From assembly GCA_003451585.1 (NCBI GenBank), contig DMEU01000015.1, positions 23,106-87,105 of the forward strand: a stretch of DNA of 64,000 bases. The letters run 5' to 3'. This DNA comes from Candidatus Omnitrophota bacterium (GTDB taxonomy: Bacteria > Omnitrophota > Gorgyraeia > Velamenicoccales > Velamenicoccaceae). The first letter of the stretch is position 1. Every line of letters starts with the position of its first letter. The notes under the pieces were generated by a model, which was given only the letters and a program-made list of their open reading frames with translations, searched no databases and was not told the DNA's origin. The position numbers and the translations under genes were made by a program. Positions 49,901 to 64,000 of the stretch are shown piece after piece.

Positions 49901-52900
49901 CTCGATAATTCAATAATAGCCGCCTCACTAAATCCTGCGGCAAGTATAGTCATTACTTTATCGACTGCTATTCCTGTCTCTTCCAACCGTTCTTTTTCTT
50001 GGCGTAATTTTGTATAGAGATGGGAAATACCGAACGCTTCCACATCTTTATCCAATGTATAGCCGGAAATATTTAAAAATATGCCCAGGTCTTTCCCGTC
50101 TATAAATCCATTATGATCAAATATCCTGAACTTATCTTCGGAAGCCTTGGGAGGGAAACGCAAAACAGACTTTATCAAGATAGTAAATTCTTCGGATAAA
50201 GATTCTTCTTTTTGCGCAAGCTCAGCTTTCAATCTCCTTAGAACTCCTGCAACAAATCGGGCGCGAACTTCACGGCCCTGCCTGGCCGCATTCACGGGAG
50301 AAGAACTGATAACCAGCCCATTTTCATCTTCTTTAAGGCCTATACCAAAGCCATCTCCATCTTTATTCCTATATCCGATCCGATCCAACAGGTAATCTTC
50401 CAATCTTACCTGCATATTAAAAAAAGCCGTTTTCCCTGTCAGAGTTTTAAAGAAATCCAGTCCCTGGAAATGACTAGCAAAATATTTACCTAGAACTGTT
50501 TTTGTGTCCGCGGTAAAACGGCCCCAGATAAGCTCAAATATCCCTAAATCCGTATTCTGATTCACTAAAAACCCTAAGATAGACCAATAAAAGGCCCTCT
50601 CTTCCATATTGCTATCCTCTACGCACGACAAGGTTTTCTCAAGCCTATCAAGTAAATATTCTGCCAGACGAGACAATAGGGCGGGATCCACAAAACAGAT
50701 ATACCTCTTATACTCCCTTACTATATTTAAAAACTGCTCTCTGTGGGATTTACCCATATTGCCTTTTATGAGTTCCCTGAAGATGTTTTCAAATGCCGCG
50801 ACTTCTTTTTCAGAAAAGCGCGATCTTCCCTGATTCAATTCCCGGGGCTTCTCCTCAACAACAGCCGGCTGTGATAAATTAAGCTGATTTACGCGGGCCC
50901 TTGTCAGATCAACATCAACCCCTTTATTTTCGATCTTTTCCCTGAGGCTACGCATAATTTCTTCACGCTTGGCGTGTCCGGCAACGTGAGCCATATGGAC
51001 CATCATATTCTGTGTTTTATCACGGATAGGGTTCGTCTTTATACCGACGGGGTTAATTAGATAGTCCTCTAACAATAAAACAAGATTTTCAAATAACATG
51101 CCTAAAAATTCTTCAGAAAAAGAAAATAATGAAAGCAGAGTTGCAATATTATGACCTAAGAACAGCCTATCTTTTAACGCCTCAAAAGACGGTACCCCAT
51201 TTGCCAGAATCCCCATATCTTCTAAAGCCAGATAAAGCAATAATTCTCTCTGATAGAAGAGATTTGTTAAAAATTCGCAATCCTTTTTAAAAGTATCTCT
51301 TTGCGAATAATATCGTTCTCTTAATACAATCCACTTCTTAAAGGCATCTTCTTTTTCCCCTATAAGCCTGGCAATCCTTACGTATTGTACTTTATCGCCC
51401 TCAACATTAATGCGAGCCAACACTTCTCTGCCTGTGACTACTTCATCGTGGTCGTTAAAACGTAAGACAGACACTATTCTTTCATTATAAATAACCTCCA
51501 GGCGGCCAAGATAAACCAATACATATATCCTGCCCTCTTCTACCTGCCCAACAAAGGCCTTGGTCAGATAAAGCCTCAGGGAATGCGTCCTGCATACAGC
51601 GCTTTTTCCAAACGAATCGACTGTGAAATATTTTTTAATACCTCTTTTCAATTCCAAAATATTATATGTTACTTCGGCCAAGAACTGCTCTTTGCCCGAA
51701 AGTAAGGATTCAACTGATATAGGGGCATATTGACGCCCATAGAGCTCGAGCTCTACCATTGAAATCCCAACTCTATGCAACGTAGTCGCTATAATTTTAG
51801 AAAGGCCGGCAGCGCACATTAAACCAACTGCCTTATTACCAGCAACGACCTTTATCAGATTTTTATTTTCTTGGCTGGCCTGGCTAACAGTCGCCCTAAG
51901 GCAAGGCAATAATGCATCTTTTATAGGTTGCGTCAGGACGATCCTTGCTTTTCTGCCACTTGCCGCCTGTTTTCCTTCTCCTCTTTTTGCCTTCGTAAAA
52001 TATACCGACCCTCCTTTTAGGTCATCCATTTCAGCATCCTCAGACAAAGGCAAACTATAAACAACTTCATCGACTTTGCCATTCCTGGCAAGGACCTTAA
52101 CCTCATACAAAGATACTGCCAATATTATTTCCGATTCGGGATAATGCAAAACAATCTCACGGTATGCCCCTACTCCAAACGTAAAAACAAAACCCCTGTG
52201 CTCGGCATAAAACTTCTGACCCTTCTTATCGGCCTCGATCTTATCAGCCCTGAAAGGTATCTCAATAGATTCATACTTATATCTGGCTATGGTTTTAAAC
52301 AAGCGCGCCCTGTCCTTACTGAAAAATTGACCAAATATAAGGTCGAATGAACTATCCAGGGCATGCACATACCTGTGCAAGTCCTCCCAAACGATCCCAC
52401 GAGCAATAAATTCTATAATATGACTGTCATCGAGCGCTGGTAAATTCATCGCCTTCGGCGTTTTCCCTGCCTTATAGCTTTCATATCCGGACACAAACTG
52501 GTGCCTAAAAGAACTTATTTTAGATACGGCCTCTTTCCATAGATCTTTATTAATAAACTCAAGGTCTGCACTCAAATACCGTTGCAATAAAGATGCCTGG
52601 GTTAGGGCATCAGATCCTATACGTAAAGACAAACCCTTACAAAGCATATCAATACAACTAAGGCCGGACGCCCTTTCCAACACTTGCATTGTAAATAAGG
52701 CATCTTCTCCATTTAAATCGCTGCTTAATTCCAAATCCCTTGCCAGTGCAGACTTAATCAAGGCACCAACACAATGATTCAAATCAACTCTTTCGAAAAA
52801 CTTCTTACCCTCTGAGATCTTTTGGCTATTAGCGGCCACATCAAAACAGAACACTTGCCCGCCATTTCCAAATCTTGCGTAACCATCCATACCTATTGAA

Positions 52901-55900
52901 ATCACTATTTTTTCTTCAATCCCAGAGAAGCCAATCTCTAGCCTATCCAAGTATTCGACTATCTCAAGGTGATCAGACAATCTCGAATCCAGCGTAAATT
53001 TGACATACCTTAAATACGCCGCGCCATTATTAAAAAATTGCATCTTCCCTACATGCGCCAAAAACCACATCCTTTTCAATAAAGCTTCATTGTCATTTTT
53101 TAATATTTTTTCCCTGATCTCTTCCTGGCTCAAGCGCCCGGAAAAACTGTAAAGAAGAGGCGCATCCAATGGCAACGAATAAAGAGCCAGGGCATCATTA
53201 ATACTGTTCCCGACAGGGGAAGAGCCTTTCTCGCCAGCCTTGCCAACTGTCCCACTGTCCCGAACAATTCCAACACTGTTTCCATTAGAATCAGTGCTTG
53301 CCTTTCCAGCATCATGAATTAGATCAGTGATCTCCCTGCTCTCTGATAGAATAAAGTCCAGGTCACCAGACTCTATTCGTGTATTAGAAAAACCTTGATC
53401 ATAAGGATCTAAACTATAATACCTGTTCCTTTTCATTGCCACGACGCCAAGTTCCTTATTAATAAAATACCTGGCACTTAAAAATGATTCCTTCAAATAC
53501 AGCATTATTGCCTGAACATAATCCTGCGTTCTCCTAAATCGTTTTAACCCGATCAAAAAGCTCAACTCAACAAAAGAAGGCTGAAGATCTCTCAAGATAA
53601 TCATCCATAGGATCCTGCCCCGGTTATCAGGAACAATTTTTAGAATAATATTATCCAAAAGTCCCATTGACAAAAATACGCTTCTGTCCTCCTGATAAGT
53701 TAAAAGCTTGGCGCGCTTTATCGCATAAACAAGAAAATCCAGGACATCCCCGGCATCCGTGCCAAGACCGAAAAGCGAACGCAAAGAATCTTCATACTCG
53801 TTATATTTAATCCATTTCCATCCGAACCTCCGGCTCACTGCTCCTGCCGGAATAATAACAATATTTTTAACTGCAGCATGCTTACACTGGAATACTACCC
53901 CTTTATAAAAAATCATTCTCAACGGCTTTAACCAAAAATCCATATCATGAATAGCTTTTCTTCCATATTGAACCTCGACATCCAAGGCCTTAACAAACTC
54001 TGCAAATTTATATGCCGTAACACCCGATTCATACGTCACAATACCCTCTTTAAGCCATTTGACCGCTATATTGCGCGCATCATCGCTGATCCCGAAGGTA
54101 TCCTCTAAAACCTCCACAAACCGGCCCCTATCCTCTCTATTTAAATTACCGCGAATATCCAAGCGCGCACTATTTCTAATAACCGGCGAGGAACAAGAAA
54201 TAACAAATGCAGAAGCCTGCTCTTTTTTCCGTAATACAGAAAGCCTGCCGCCCCCTACGAACTGCATAGATTTATTGCCGCAGGTGACCATAGAAATGGT
54301 CTTAATGGATTCATTCTTCTGATTAATTTTCTGGAGCCTGCCATAATCCGCATCCGACAGGGAACCTTTTAATACATCTTCAAAAACGCCCATCTCCTTT
54401 AAATAAAGCGAAAGTGGGCGTTCAAAGGCGATATCCAAGAGACGAGGCCCTTCAAAAATCACAAGATTTACGCCCGAAGGCACTCTATTTATAAAAGAAC
54501 TGATCCATGCCTTGATCTTTTCTGTGCTTTCTTCGCGGCCAAGGCCGGAATCCCAGAGATAGGTAACCAAATAAAAATCCACAAATTTCAACCAGATAAC
54601 ATCGCCTGTCTTCATCGCACTTGTCCAACGTTCGAGAAAATCAGGAGAAAAAACATCAGCACGGTCATGGACGTAAGATATTCCCGTCTTTAATAGGCGC
54701 CCATCGATATTGGTACCCTTAGACAAAAGCATCTTGCAGACACTATCAAAAAATGCCCGGGCTTCTTGCGAATTAATACGATAATCAGAAGTCCAGAGCA
54801 AATTTCCAAAAATACCCGGGAGACAATCACACCCGGAAAGAACATCAAAAATCGTAGCGTTTGTGCCGACAATGCCTTTAATTCTCAGGAATTTAATTAA
54901 TTTTAAATAAATAGCCGCGGCTTCCCATTGTTTAACGCCTTCTAATTCCCCTTCGATTTCGGATAAAACCATCTCTATCGCTGCTTTGATGGTTTTTGGT
55001 GGCTTTGATTTTCGACTGAATATAGGACTGGAAGATTCGGCCGAAAGAGCGGAAACGTCATTAGAAATCTTAAATCCGCTTAAAAATATACCCAGATCTT
55101 TTAGCATCGACACGATGATGCTGGCCTCTACGCGCCAGGCATAGCCGTTTTTATCCAAACCGCGCCCAAGAGCTATATAGTCCAACAAATCTTCCAGGCG
55201 ACGCATTGTATAATCAATATCTACCCTGCCGCCAGCTAGCAAATAAGACGCCCCTTCCAAACCGGCCGCCATAAAAAACGATACCTCTTCCTGAGCGATC
55301 ATGTATCCAATTTTGACATCAAGGATATTGCCTTCCATATCTACGGTAAATTGCCTATTACCGATTTGCTCCGCGTCAAAAAGTTTCAGGCTCAAACGCT
55401 TCACATAGAAAGGCAGCCACAGGCTTTTTTCAATACGGTCCATCAATATGGCCATCCCCTCTATTAGCGCTAAATTATTTTTTCCCTCGGCCTCAAGCAG
55501 ATCAAGCCGTATCTGCATTAAATGCATAGCCAAAACATTAGCGTCTTTATTAAGATCAGCCAGGCGTAGCGCGATATTTTCGACATCAATCAAAAAATGC
55601 GAGCGGTTAATGTCCTCAAACACTTCAAAAGCCCGCATAAGACTGCTATTAAAATTATCAAATATCTCTTCATAAAGTTCCCTGTCAAATCCCAAGATGC
55701 TTAATAATTCCGATAAGACAGAGTGCATTTCCCGGAGCATTTTAAAATTATCCAAAAGGCCTTCTCCAGCGCGGTCCGCCACGGGGCTTGAAACTATGCC
55801 ATTCCGGTAATTTTTTAAACTTTCAGCCAGCTTCCTGGCTTCATCGCTTATACTGACCTTATCTATGATCACCGTTTCCACCTCGGAGGTGGAACTTGTA

Positions 55901-58900
55901 CCGTAAGCTGTGCGCTTGCCGGGCTTTTGATATTTCTGCCTGGGACTTCTATTATTATCGGCGGCTTTTGACGGATCCGCGGGCTCCACCTTGCGCTCAT
56001 ATTTAGCATAATGCGGATGCAGCTCTTGGCTAATCGCCTGATCCGTGAAATTCGCCCCGATAACAGGAGACGAACCTTTTTCATCAGCCTTTCTATTGAA
56101 CCCACTGTCCCGAACAATTCCGACACTATTTCGGAATTGAGAAAGACCGGGGGCTACAGAAGTTAAAACAGCATATCCCCAGGCAGGGAGGCCAAAAACA
56201 AAATTATCTTTATTAGCGTCGTATTTAATACTGCCCTGCAAAAGATTGACATCGATATCCTTATAAAATGGCGGGAAGCGCTGCATATCGGGATAATAAT
56301 CAAAAATCCTATCCGGCCTTATCTTAACACTTGCCGGCTCATTAGAATGATTGGCCAATACCAAACCAAAACCATAATCTTTAATATAACGCAGTACAGG
56401 CACGATACCGCCCATATTTGATTCATTTGGTTTTTCCAATTTTGCGCTAAGCACTTGGCCGGAACGAAATACAGGGCCAGATAAAACAGGAAGTACATTC
56501 TCAAAAAATCTTAAAAGCGGCTGATTGACATTTTCTATCGAAGGATAATTAAACTTATAAATTCCGGCATCCGGGGATTTCATTTCTATCACAACATCCC
56601 GGGGCCTTCTCATGCCATATACTTGCCTCAGAGGGACAAGAACATTCCCTCCGGCCGACAATGCTATAAGCGTCGCAAGCATTGCCCTTTCCTGGTTTTC
56701 AAAAGCGTCCAATGCCGGATGTTCGTCGTGATTTTCTGTAAAAAATACGCTGTTCTTTATGAAATCTTTGGGCGCGTCAATAAAAAGGTAGCCGCGCAAC
56801 GACGCCATGTCTCCGTGGCGTAACAGATCATAAAAATGTTTATCATAAGTTTTAATGCCGGCTTCCTGCATGCGGCCCGCGCGGCCTTCCCACGGACGGT
56901 TCTGTTTATCGCAATGCTCGTATGTCTCGGCGAACACTTCCATCCCGGTATATTTGCTGTGCACCTGCGCCATAAATTCCTGCCAGAACTCATTGGGCAT
57001 CTGCCGCCTTATTTCTTCATCGCTTAAACACCACCCCCACGTATCGCGTATATGCTGCCACAGGCCTAAGAATGCCAGGTCCGCGCGAAGGCCGCCATTG
57101 AGCGTTATCTTTGCTATCTTCTTTAAAACAGTATTTATCATGTATCGCCTTGCATTTTTATTCTTCAGATCCAGCTGGGCAAGGCTAAACATGCCAGGGG
57201 CAAACCCATTTTCTCGTGCACGCCTTACGATTAAGTTATAATTATCAGGATGACGATAAAAATGCGAAAGCGGATTATTTATATCCGTCCAGCCCAGAAG
57301 CTCTTCATCCGTCCTGCCATACGTAACATCAGAGAATTCCCTTCTTATGGCCTTTATGTAGCCTTTCTCATCATAGGTAAGGCCTAGACCGGGCACGCAG
57401 ATGAGCTCAGGAGAGTCGGCTGCTATATGATTGGTCACAAAATCCGTAATTAGCCCTATACCTCTTGACTTCAGTCTACGGGCAAAACCAATAAACTCTT
57501 TATCGTTGGCGGCAACAGCCCGGTCAATCTTATACCTGTAAGCATCATAAGCAGACGGCCAGCGCTCCAAGGTCTCATTATGCTGTGCCTGCCACTTCTT
57601 CATGGCCTCTGCCGACCAGGGGCTCCTCTGCCATGGGCCTTTGAGCCAAACAACACCAAAACCCATTGCCTGCACCCAATCAAGGAATTTATCATCAATT
57701 TCAGAAACCCGTTTGCCTATAGCCCTGGCATCTATCTCCAAAATTATCTTTGTCTCCGGCCTAGGGGCACGGCCTAACACAGGCGAAGAAACTTTTGAAC
57801 ACTTACGACTCTCTCTTAAAGAGTTTTTAGCACCATCGTATAACTTTTGAAATTCTTCGTAACTCTTATCTAGCGCATGTTCTTTCAAATACAAAGCGGT
57901 CTGGCTGCGGCTTAATCCCCTGCCTCCTCTTGATGTCAAATAGAAATACCCACTCCCGTCTTTAATACGATATTTTTCACTGCCGACATTTAAAAATGTC
58001 TTATAAAAAATATTTAAGACCTCAGGAGTAAACGCACCTTTTTCCACAAAATAAGGAATAAAGATAAAAAGCGTTTCGAAGAAAGTCTTTCTAATTTTAT
58101 CGGCCTTACTTCCCTTTAACGTCCTTAAGTTATGAATACGGTCTGCAAGCTTAAGGAGTTGCGCCGGATAAGAATGAGCGCGCAGATCCATAGCCAACTT
58201 CCAAATCTCACCATGAAAATTAGGCAAATCTCTAACTTCAAACATACCTCTTGAGAGTAAATAAATAAGCCACGATGAACTCCCGGTAATAATTTGCTCT
58301 AGGGCGCTTATCTCGCGCGCAATTTTATCACCTTTAAAATAAGAGCCTGCTGGTTTGGTCACAAGCAGAACACGATAATATACACAAGGCCCAAAATCTT
58401 TTAAAATAACAGACGGGTCAAGAATCGTATCTTCAACGACATCATGCAACAATGCGGCCATCAATAAATTAATATCGGTGATCTTAAACTCCTCTATAAG
58501 GATCCTGGCAACGGCTATTGGATGTATGGCGTACGGCTCACCGCTTCTTCTATATTCCCCGGCATAAGCTACAACCATATACTTTACGGCCGCATCCCAC
58601 CTATTTCGGTCAATTTCCGTCAACAACACATTTCTCTTCTCCATCAACTTTTTAAGCGAAGCGAGCTCTCTGTATATCTGGCTCACACTCTTCTCAATTT
58701 GGTCAAGAAACGTATCGACGCCTGTACTGGTATCATCCGTTTCTTTTACCCGTAAATTCTTATTCCAGGTAGCAACAGGTTCTTCTAAAGAAGCTTCCAG
58801 ATGGCGCGAGAACTCTTTCAGAAGATCTATAGATTTTTCCGTCAAGCTCTGGTCAATTTTCAACCTATTGGCTGCGCGGTCAGCGACCTGCACCAATAAA

Positions 58901-61900
58901 AGCGTATGCAACATCGCCTGGGTTGAGATATCCCCTCTTAATGCGTAAACCGTATCCCTGTCTTTCCCACGGAAAAGAATCTGGAAGAGGGTATCGTGGT
59001 GCTTAATCAAAGAAAGCACCTTTAAAATATCCTCTTTGCTGTAACCTAAACTAACAAGGTCCCCTTCTATAAGCGTTACGCCTTTTTCTCCCCACTTATC
59101 GGAAACTTCATGGAAGAAAAGCACCAACCGCGCTAAGCGAATATCAGCAATACCTCCCTGATACAATCGTGCCAAAGTCTGATAAATTTTTCTCTCTTTT
59201 TCCGATGAATACGGGCGATCTTCCCAGGCGAACAAAGCCTCCCAGCTGACTGACTTAACAGTCCTTGCTACATGCTCTTCTATGGGTTCTCCATGTATGT
59301 TAAAACCTTCGCTAACAAAATCTTCCCAGAAAGGTACTAATTTGTGCAATAACCCTGACCTGCGCGCCTCATCGAACAAATTCGTATGTGACAACATATG
59401 GTCAAAATCATCCGAAGAAAATCCAAGAGATTTAACAAGCGAACCGCCAGAAACCGGCGAAGAGCTCGAACGATACATTTTCAGTCTGGCTGGTTTAGTG
59501 CCATTAGCACTTGCCGCGAGCGAATTCCACATCCCCTCCTGAACAAAAAACCACCGGTCTTTTCCTATGGCTTTAATTTCAACAGAAATAAGGCGTACAT
59601 CAGGATCCAAAATCGGCGCAAACTGCATAGCTTTGCAGAAATACTCAGTACTATTAACGCTGTCATACACCAAAAATCTTTTTCCTTTGAATAGTTTTTT
59701 TGCGCTGTATTTCAATGCTGCAGCCAAGCCAGCGTCAAATATTCTAATACCTGTACTTATACGCGCCCTGATATTCTTACTTAGCAATAAGCTGTACGGC
59801 ATATGCTTCAATGTAGCAAGATCCACCGAACCTCGCCTCATGTTCTGCAATCTTTCCACTGTATCCTGGAAAAAATCACCGTAAACAACTGCTACCTTAT
59901 CCGGCCTGACACCAAGGTTGATCATTCCCAGATCAATCTCTCTTGCCAAGGTTGTCTTACCTGACAAAGGATACCCGTCCAAAGCTATGATCGTAGGCAT
60001 ATCTGATGAGCCAAAAACGCTTAACAAGCCCGATAGATTAAGCCAAACAAAAGGCCTCTTCCAATACGTATATTCCTTAATATCAAACCCGATTTCTTTC
60101 AATTTTATAAAAAGTGCTTCCGGGGTAGCTTGGCTCTTTGACCAAAGAGGCATTAACTCAGGTAAGGCATATCTTATAACATCGCGGCTAAAAATATAAA
60201 ATGGCATAAATTCGTGGAAACAGAATTTTGTTGCGGCATAAGCGATATCATTAGGCGGAGAATGAGCACGTTGAAAACTTATCAAAACATTCGAATTTAA
60301 AATCTCTTTTGCCCGTTTGTGCGCAACCACGAGAATATCGCGCGTATCAGCTAAACAAAGCTCTTTATATAAATTATCAGCCGTAACTACTTTCAATCCC
60401 GTTTTTCGGACATTAGACCTTGATCCCACAGGAGAGCTGGAAGAACTATCTGCCGGAAAACCGGCGCTATCTTTCGAAAAAATATTATTCAGGGCTTTAA
60501 ATGCTTTGATATCAGAATTAGATAGAATCGGGCTCGATGCATTACTCCGAAATTCGCTTACAGAAGAAACAAATTCAGCGTAATCTTTGCCAGACTTATT
60601 CTTTTTAACTATCACGCCTTTTGCAGTGACGAATTCATGCGCCAAAAGCATCAATCCTTTTTCAGCCTGCTGTAATGAAAAAACGATCTGCGAAATAAAC
60701 CCTTTTTCCAAAAATTCTACTGGAGAAACCTTTATAAAGGTAGGAGCTGTAGCAACACCCATAAGCAGATAAACCAAAGAACCCTGACCACCAGATCTCA
60801 GGCGCCTTTTAATAAGATCATGCAGCTTGGCATCCTTATACAGAGACAAAAGATCATTAAATTCATCCGAGATCCCCGTCACATGGCTTTGTATCGTTTT
60901 TAGTTGCTTACTCTTTAAGGCACGTAGGTTAAAAACTGCGGATAATCTGCCCTCCACCTGAGTTGACAATTCTGCGACCTGCAATAATAGCTCCGCCTTT
61001 GTCTCGTTGATCACAGCAAACGAATCCTCTGACATTTTCTCGCCAAGCGCTGTGCCTACATGCTCTGCTAATTCGCCTAAAGATGCCTCAATTGATTCGT
61101 TCAGCTCATCCATTATTTTTAGAGCACTAAACGTGGCTTTAGATACCATTTCTAAACTGACTTCGACTTGAATCGTTTTATTCATAAAATGTCTAATATC
61201 CCGTGCTCTCGCACCGGACATCAGTGCCACTTTAGCAAACCTGGCACCCAATAGATGCGCTTGGCGCAATATCTCAGCTTCTTCTTCAGCTCCGAGCCGG
61301 CGTAAAATAGCATCGCGCCGGTCAACCGGGCTGGAAAGCGCTTTCTTTTCTGGCACAAAAAAATCTGAGCGGACAGGGCTTGAACCATTTATCCCTGCAT
61401 CCTGACTTGCCTCTGCCGCCTTCTGTTCAAGCATCTTCAAAAGGATGATGGCTACCTCTATGCTTAACTCCCCTTTTAAGATAGGCTCGATCTTATTTTC
61501 AAAATACAACTCGGCAAAAGCCCCTACCACATCCGGCCTCAACTGCGTTCCGGAAAACTCAATTAAAGCCATAACGGCACTGGGCGCGGATATTCCTTTA
61601 TGGTACGAACGGTCCGTGGTCATAGCGTCGAACGTATCCGCCACCGAGATTATTGCGGCCGAAAGCGGTATCTCACTTTTATCGGCATGGTTAGGATACC
61701 CCTTGCCGTCCTGCCGCGCGTGATGATAACGCACACCTCCGATGGCACCTTGAAGCTCCGGATATTTTTTCAGGACACTGACACCTTTTGAGACGTGAGT
61801 GCGGATCTCTTCTTTGTCCCTGCGGCTTAGGTCCTTAGTGCCGTTTATGATGTTCTTGGAAACATGGTTTTTCCCGATATCATGCAAGAGCGCTGCCAGG

Positions 61901-64000
61901 TAAATATTAAGAAGAAAACCGTCCCATTTAAAATTCTCACTGCTTTTCTCGGTCAAACGCCTGGCCAAAAGGAGGCTGTACTGCGCAACGCGTTCTCCAT
62001 GCAAGCGCGTATAACCGCCATCGTGGGCCTTCATTTTTTTAAGCAAGAACATCACAGTGTCCCGCAGGCTTTCATAACTTTGCGAGAGGGTACCTATCTC
62101 GGAAAGAAACTTTTCAGACGTGACAAAAACGCCGGCTGTTCTTGACTCCCCTTCACCTGCCGTAATTGGGGACGAGGCGCTGTGAACGGACTGCAAGATC
62201 GCGGACGATATCGGCCTCTGCCGCCGGGAGATATTTCCATTCACTGAAGGGGTAAGACTCATTGCGCTCATGTACTGTCCCATCGGGCTGGATGCAATAG
62301 GCAAAGCGGTCGCTGCGTTCGGCATCATAGGCTGAACAGCAAAGAGCACCATCGGTGCGGGTAAAGAAGAAACTGAACTGTAATTTGTTAGTAACCATAA
62401 GCGGCCTCCAAAGCGGTGGTTAATAGACCTTCTGTTTGGTGATATAATTCTGGGCGATACGGTAAGACTGGCCTGCGACGAACCTGATGAATGCTGCTGC
62501 TTCCTGAGGAAGCTCGCACCAGGTCTCTTCCCTGCGCTCTGAGACATGGCCATCTGTGCCGATGACATATCCAAGGCGCTCGTTCGATTGCGGGTCGACG
62601 GCTGACCCAAAGATAGTACCGTCGCTCTGTGTGATGAAGAAGTTAAACCTTGGTTTAACCATATTGCACCCCTTTCTGTTGGCGCATAACTGCTATTTAT
62701 TGTAAAAGGTACCCCTAAAGGCGATGAGCCGGTGTTACGGCTGTCAAAATCTTTGACATCGGGAAAATACTCCTTTATCGGGCTCGACCCTGTAAATAAC
62801 CGGTGCATCTTGGCCCATTCCATCTGGATATCCACAGCCTCCCTGGGAGAGATGCTGTCCGTATACATGGCCACGATGTCTTGGATGTGGGGATATTTTT
62901 GCGGGCCAAAATCCAGCCTGCCCGTCTTATCATCGAGGTCGATCACGACCATAGGCTCTCTTTTTAAACGCATGGCCCGCACGTCCGGCGCGGCAAGCAG
63001 CATAAAGTTGATATGCGCGCGCTGCCACGGCTCCGTATCGCGGACGATGATGCCCCTGCAATCCGGAGCGCATTCGAAATCCGCGACTATCTTTTCAAGA
63101 TGGCGCGTGACTGCCTCTTTGACAACATCGAGGCCGGCAAAACGATGGAACAAGAGCAAGCGGCCCAAGTCGCCTTCGATATCGCGCTTGATGCGGGTGC
63201 GCAGAGATACGCCTTCGCTGTCACGCTGCGCGCTGTTAATGCCATCTATGACTAAAGGCTCCTGCCAGAGATCGATGCGCTTGTTGCCAAAGAACTGCTC
63301 CAGATAATTACGGATGAATTCACTATCATCCAATTTCGCCGCAGGGTTCTCTTTCGAAAAATAATAGAACAAAACGCGCAGCAGGAAGCCGGTATTCAAA
63401 TACCTGAAGCCCAGCCGGCCTGCCAAAGCGCGCGCCGTTGTCCTTCTCCCGGAACCCGCGAGGCCGGAGATAACGATAAGCATGGCCTCAGAAGGCTTCA
63501 AAGAGACCAGCGGCAGGACAGCGGGCTGAGCGTTTACCGGCAGGGTGAAACGCAGCTCCGTCCCAATTGCCTCATTGCTTAAAACACCCACGACACCGCC
63601 GACAGAAACCACATCGTTCTTCAAAGACGCAAGGCCTATGCCTGTGCCTTCTATCTTGCCGCGGACATCCTCGCCCCTGACGCCTGCCAAAAACATCTTT
63701 TCCTGCATCTCAAAAGAGAGCGCCTTGCCGTAATTCGTCACGCCGGCTTCAAGCTCATTACCTAAAATAACTCCCAGCCTTAAAATAACTTTTTCCCTGT
63801 CGCCATACTTCCACGCGTTATAAAGGAGCTCGTCTAAAGAACGCGACAGGATATCCGCGTAAGCGAAGATCTCCCGGGACGGCACATTTTCATCGATCTC
63901 TATAATGAACTCCGTTTCAGGATATTTTTTCTGGATGGCCTCAACAGATGCCAAGGCCAACTGCCGGACATCGACATACCTCATCGTATGACCCAGCCAG

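Overview
The window is about 64 kb of dense bacterial DNA in which every confident gene reads on the minus strand. The mix fits an uncultured lineage of the Omnitrophota (candidate OP3/PVC-associated) type: a membrane pyrophosphatase, two trehalose routes, GPH-family sugar import with a glycoside phosphorylase, and above all an ORF of more than 11,000 codons, a size reported for that phylum. The assignment is inference; there is no rRNA or marker gene here.

Layout in transcription direction (high to low coordinate). From the right edge to 30562 a single frame stays open for 11,140 codons and continues off the window. It is not a repetitive adhesin and not an NRPS/PKS. It is a chain of about 30 unlike modules: histidine-kinase ATPase, CMP-kinase-like, HD-GYP, uridine-kinase-like, GlnD-like and RelA/SpoT-type HD, GH13, methyltransferase, GNAT, XRE HTH, a thiol-protease-like fold, membrane blocks, protein-kinase-like folds, tandem LOG domains, a large P-loop protein, pseudouridine-synthase-like, ThiS-like and several unrecognised blocks. 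The modules are separated by a tetrapeptide S-S-P-[V/I/L], about 41 copies by hand count, written with all synonymous Ser, Pro and Val codons. The linkers also contain translated intergenic-type palindromes. At 62153-62662 two small paralogous genes with good Shine-Dalgarno sites lie inside the big ORF in another frame. Two PilZ-like genes follow it (29724-30497).

From 29498 to 11923 lies a carbohydrate region: GH94-type phosphorylase, GPH/MelB-type MFS importer, two secreted clan GH-A hydrolases (one with an N-terminal TPR-like part), a secreted protein with two tandem jelly-roll-like repeats, a TPR/PKD secreted protein, a GH116 gene overlapping its ROK repressor and preceded by a 14-bp-arm palindrome, a coiled-coil membrane protein, a LacI regulator and a MetE/UROD-like protein. 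These suggest use of beta-linked glucans or oligosaccharides.

From 11908 to 202 come a secreted DUF5666-like protein, a HAD phosphatase, YggT, two CNNM/CorC proteins, a thioredoxin-CcdA fusion, otsA, otsB, a DUF5752-like gene, treT, and hppA with a clear promoter and terminator. Short palindromes occur both between genes here and inside linkers of the giant ORF. This suggests the giant ORF arose by end-to-end joining of separate genes together with their intergenic DNA.
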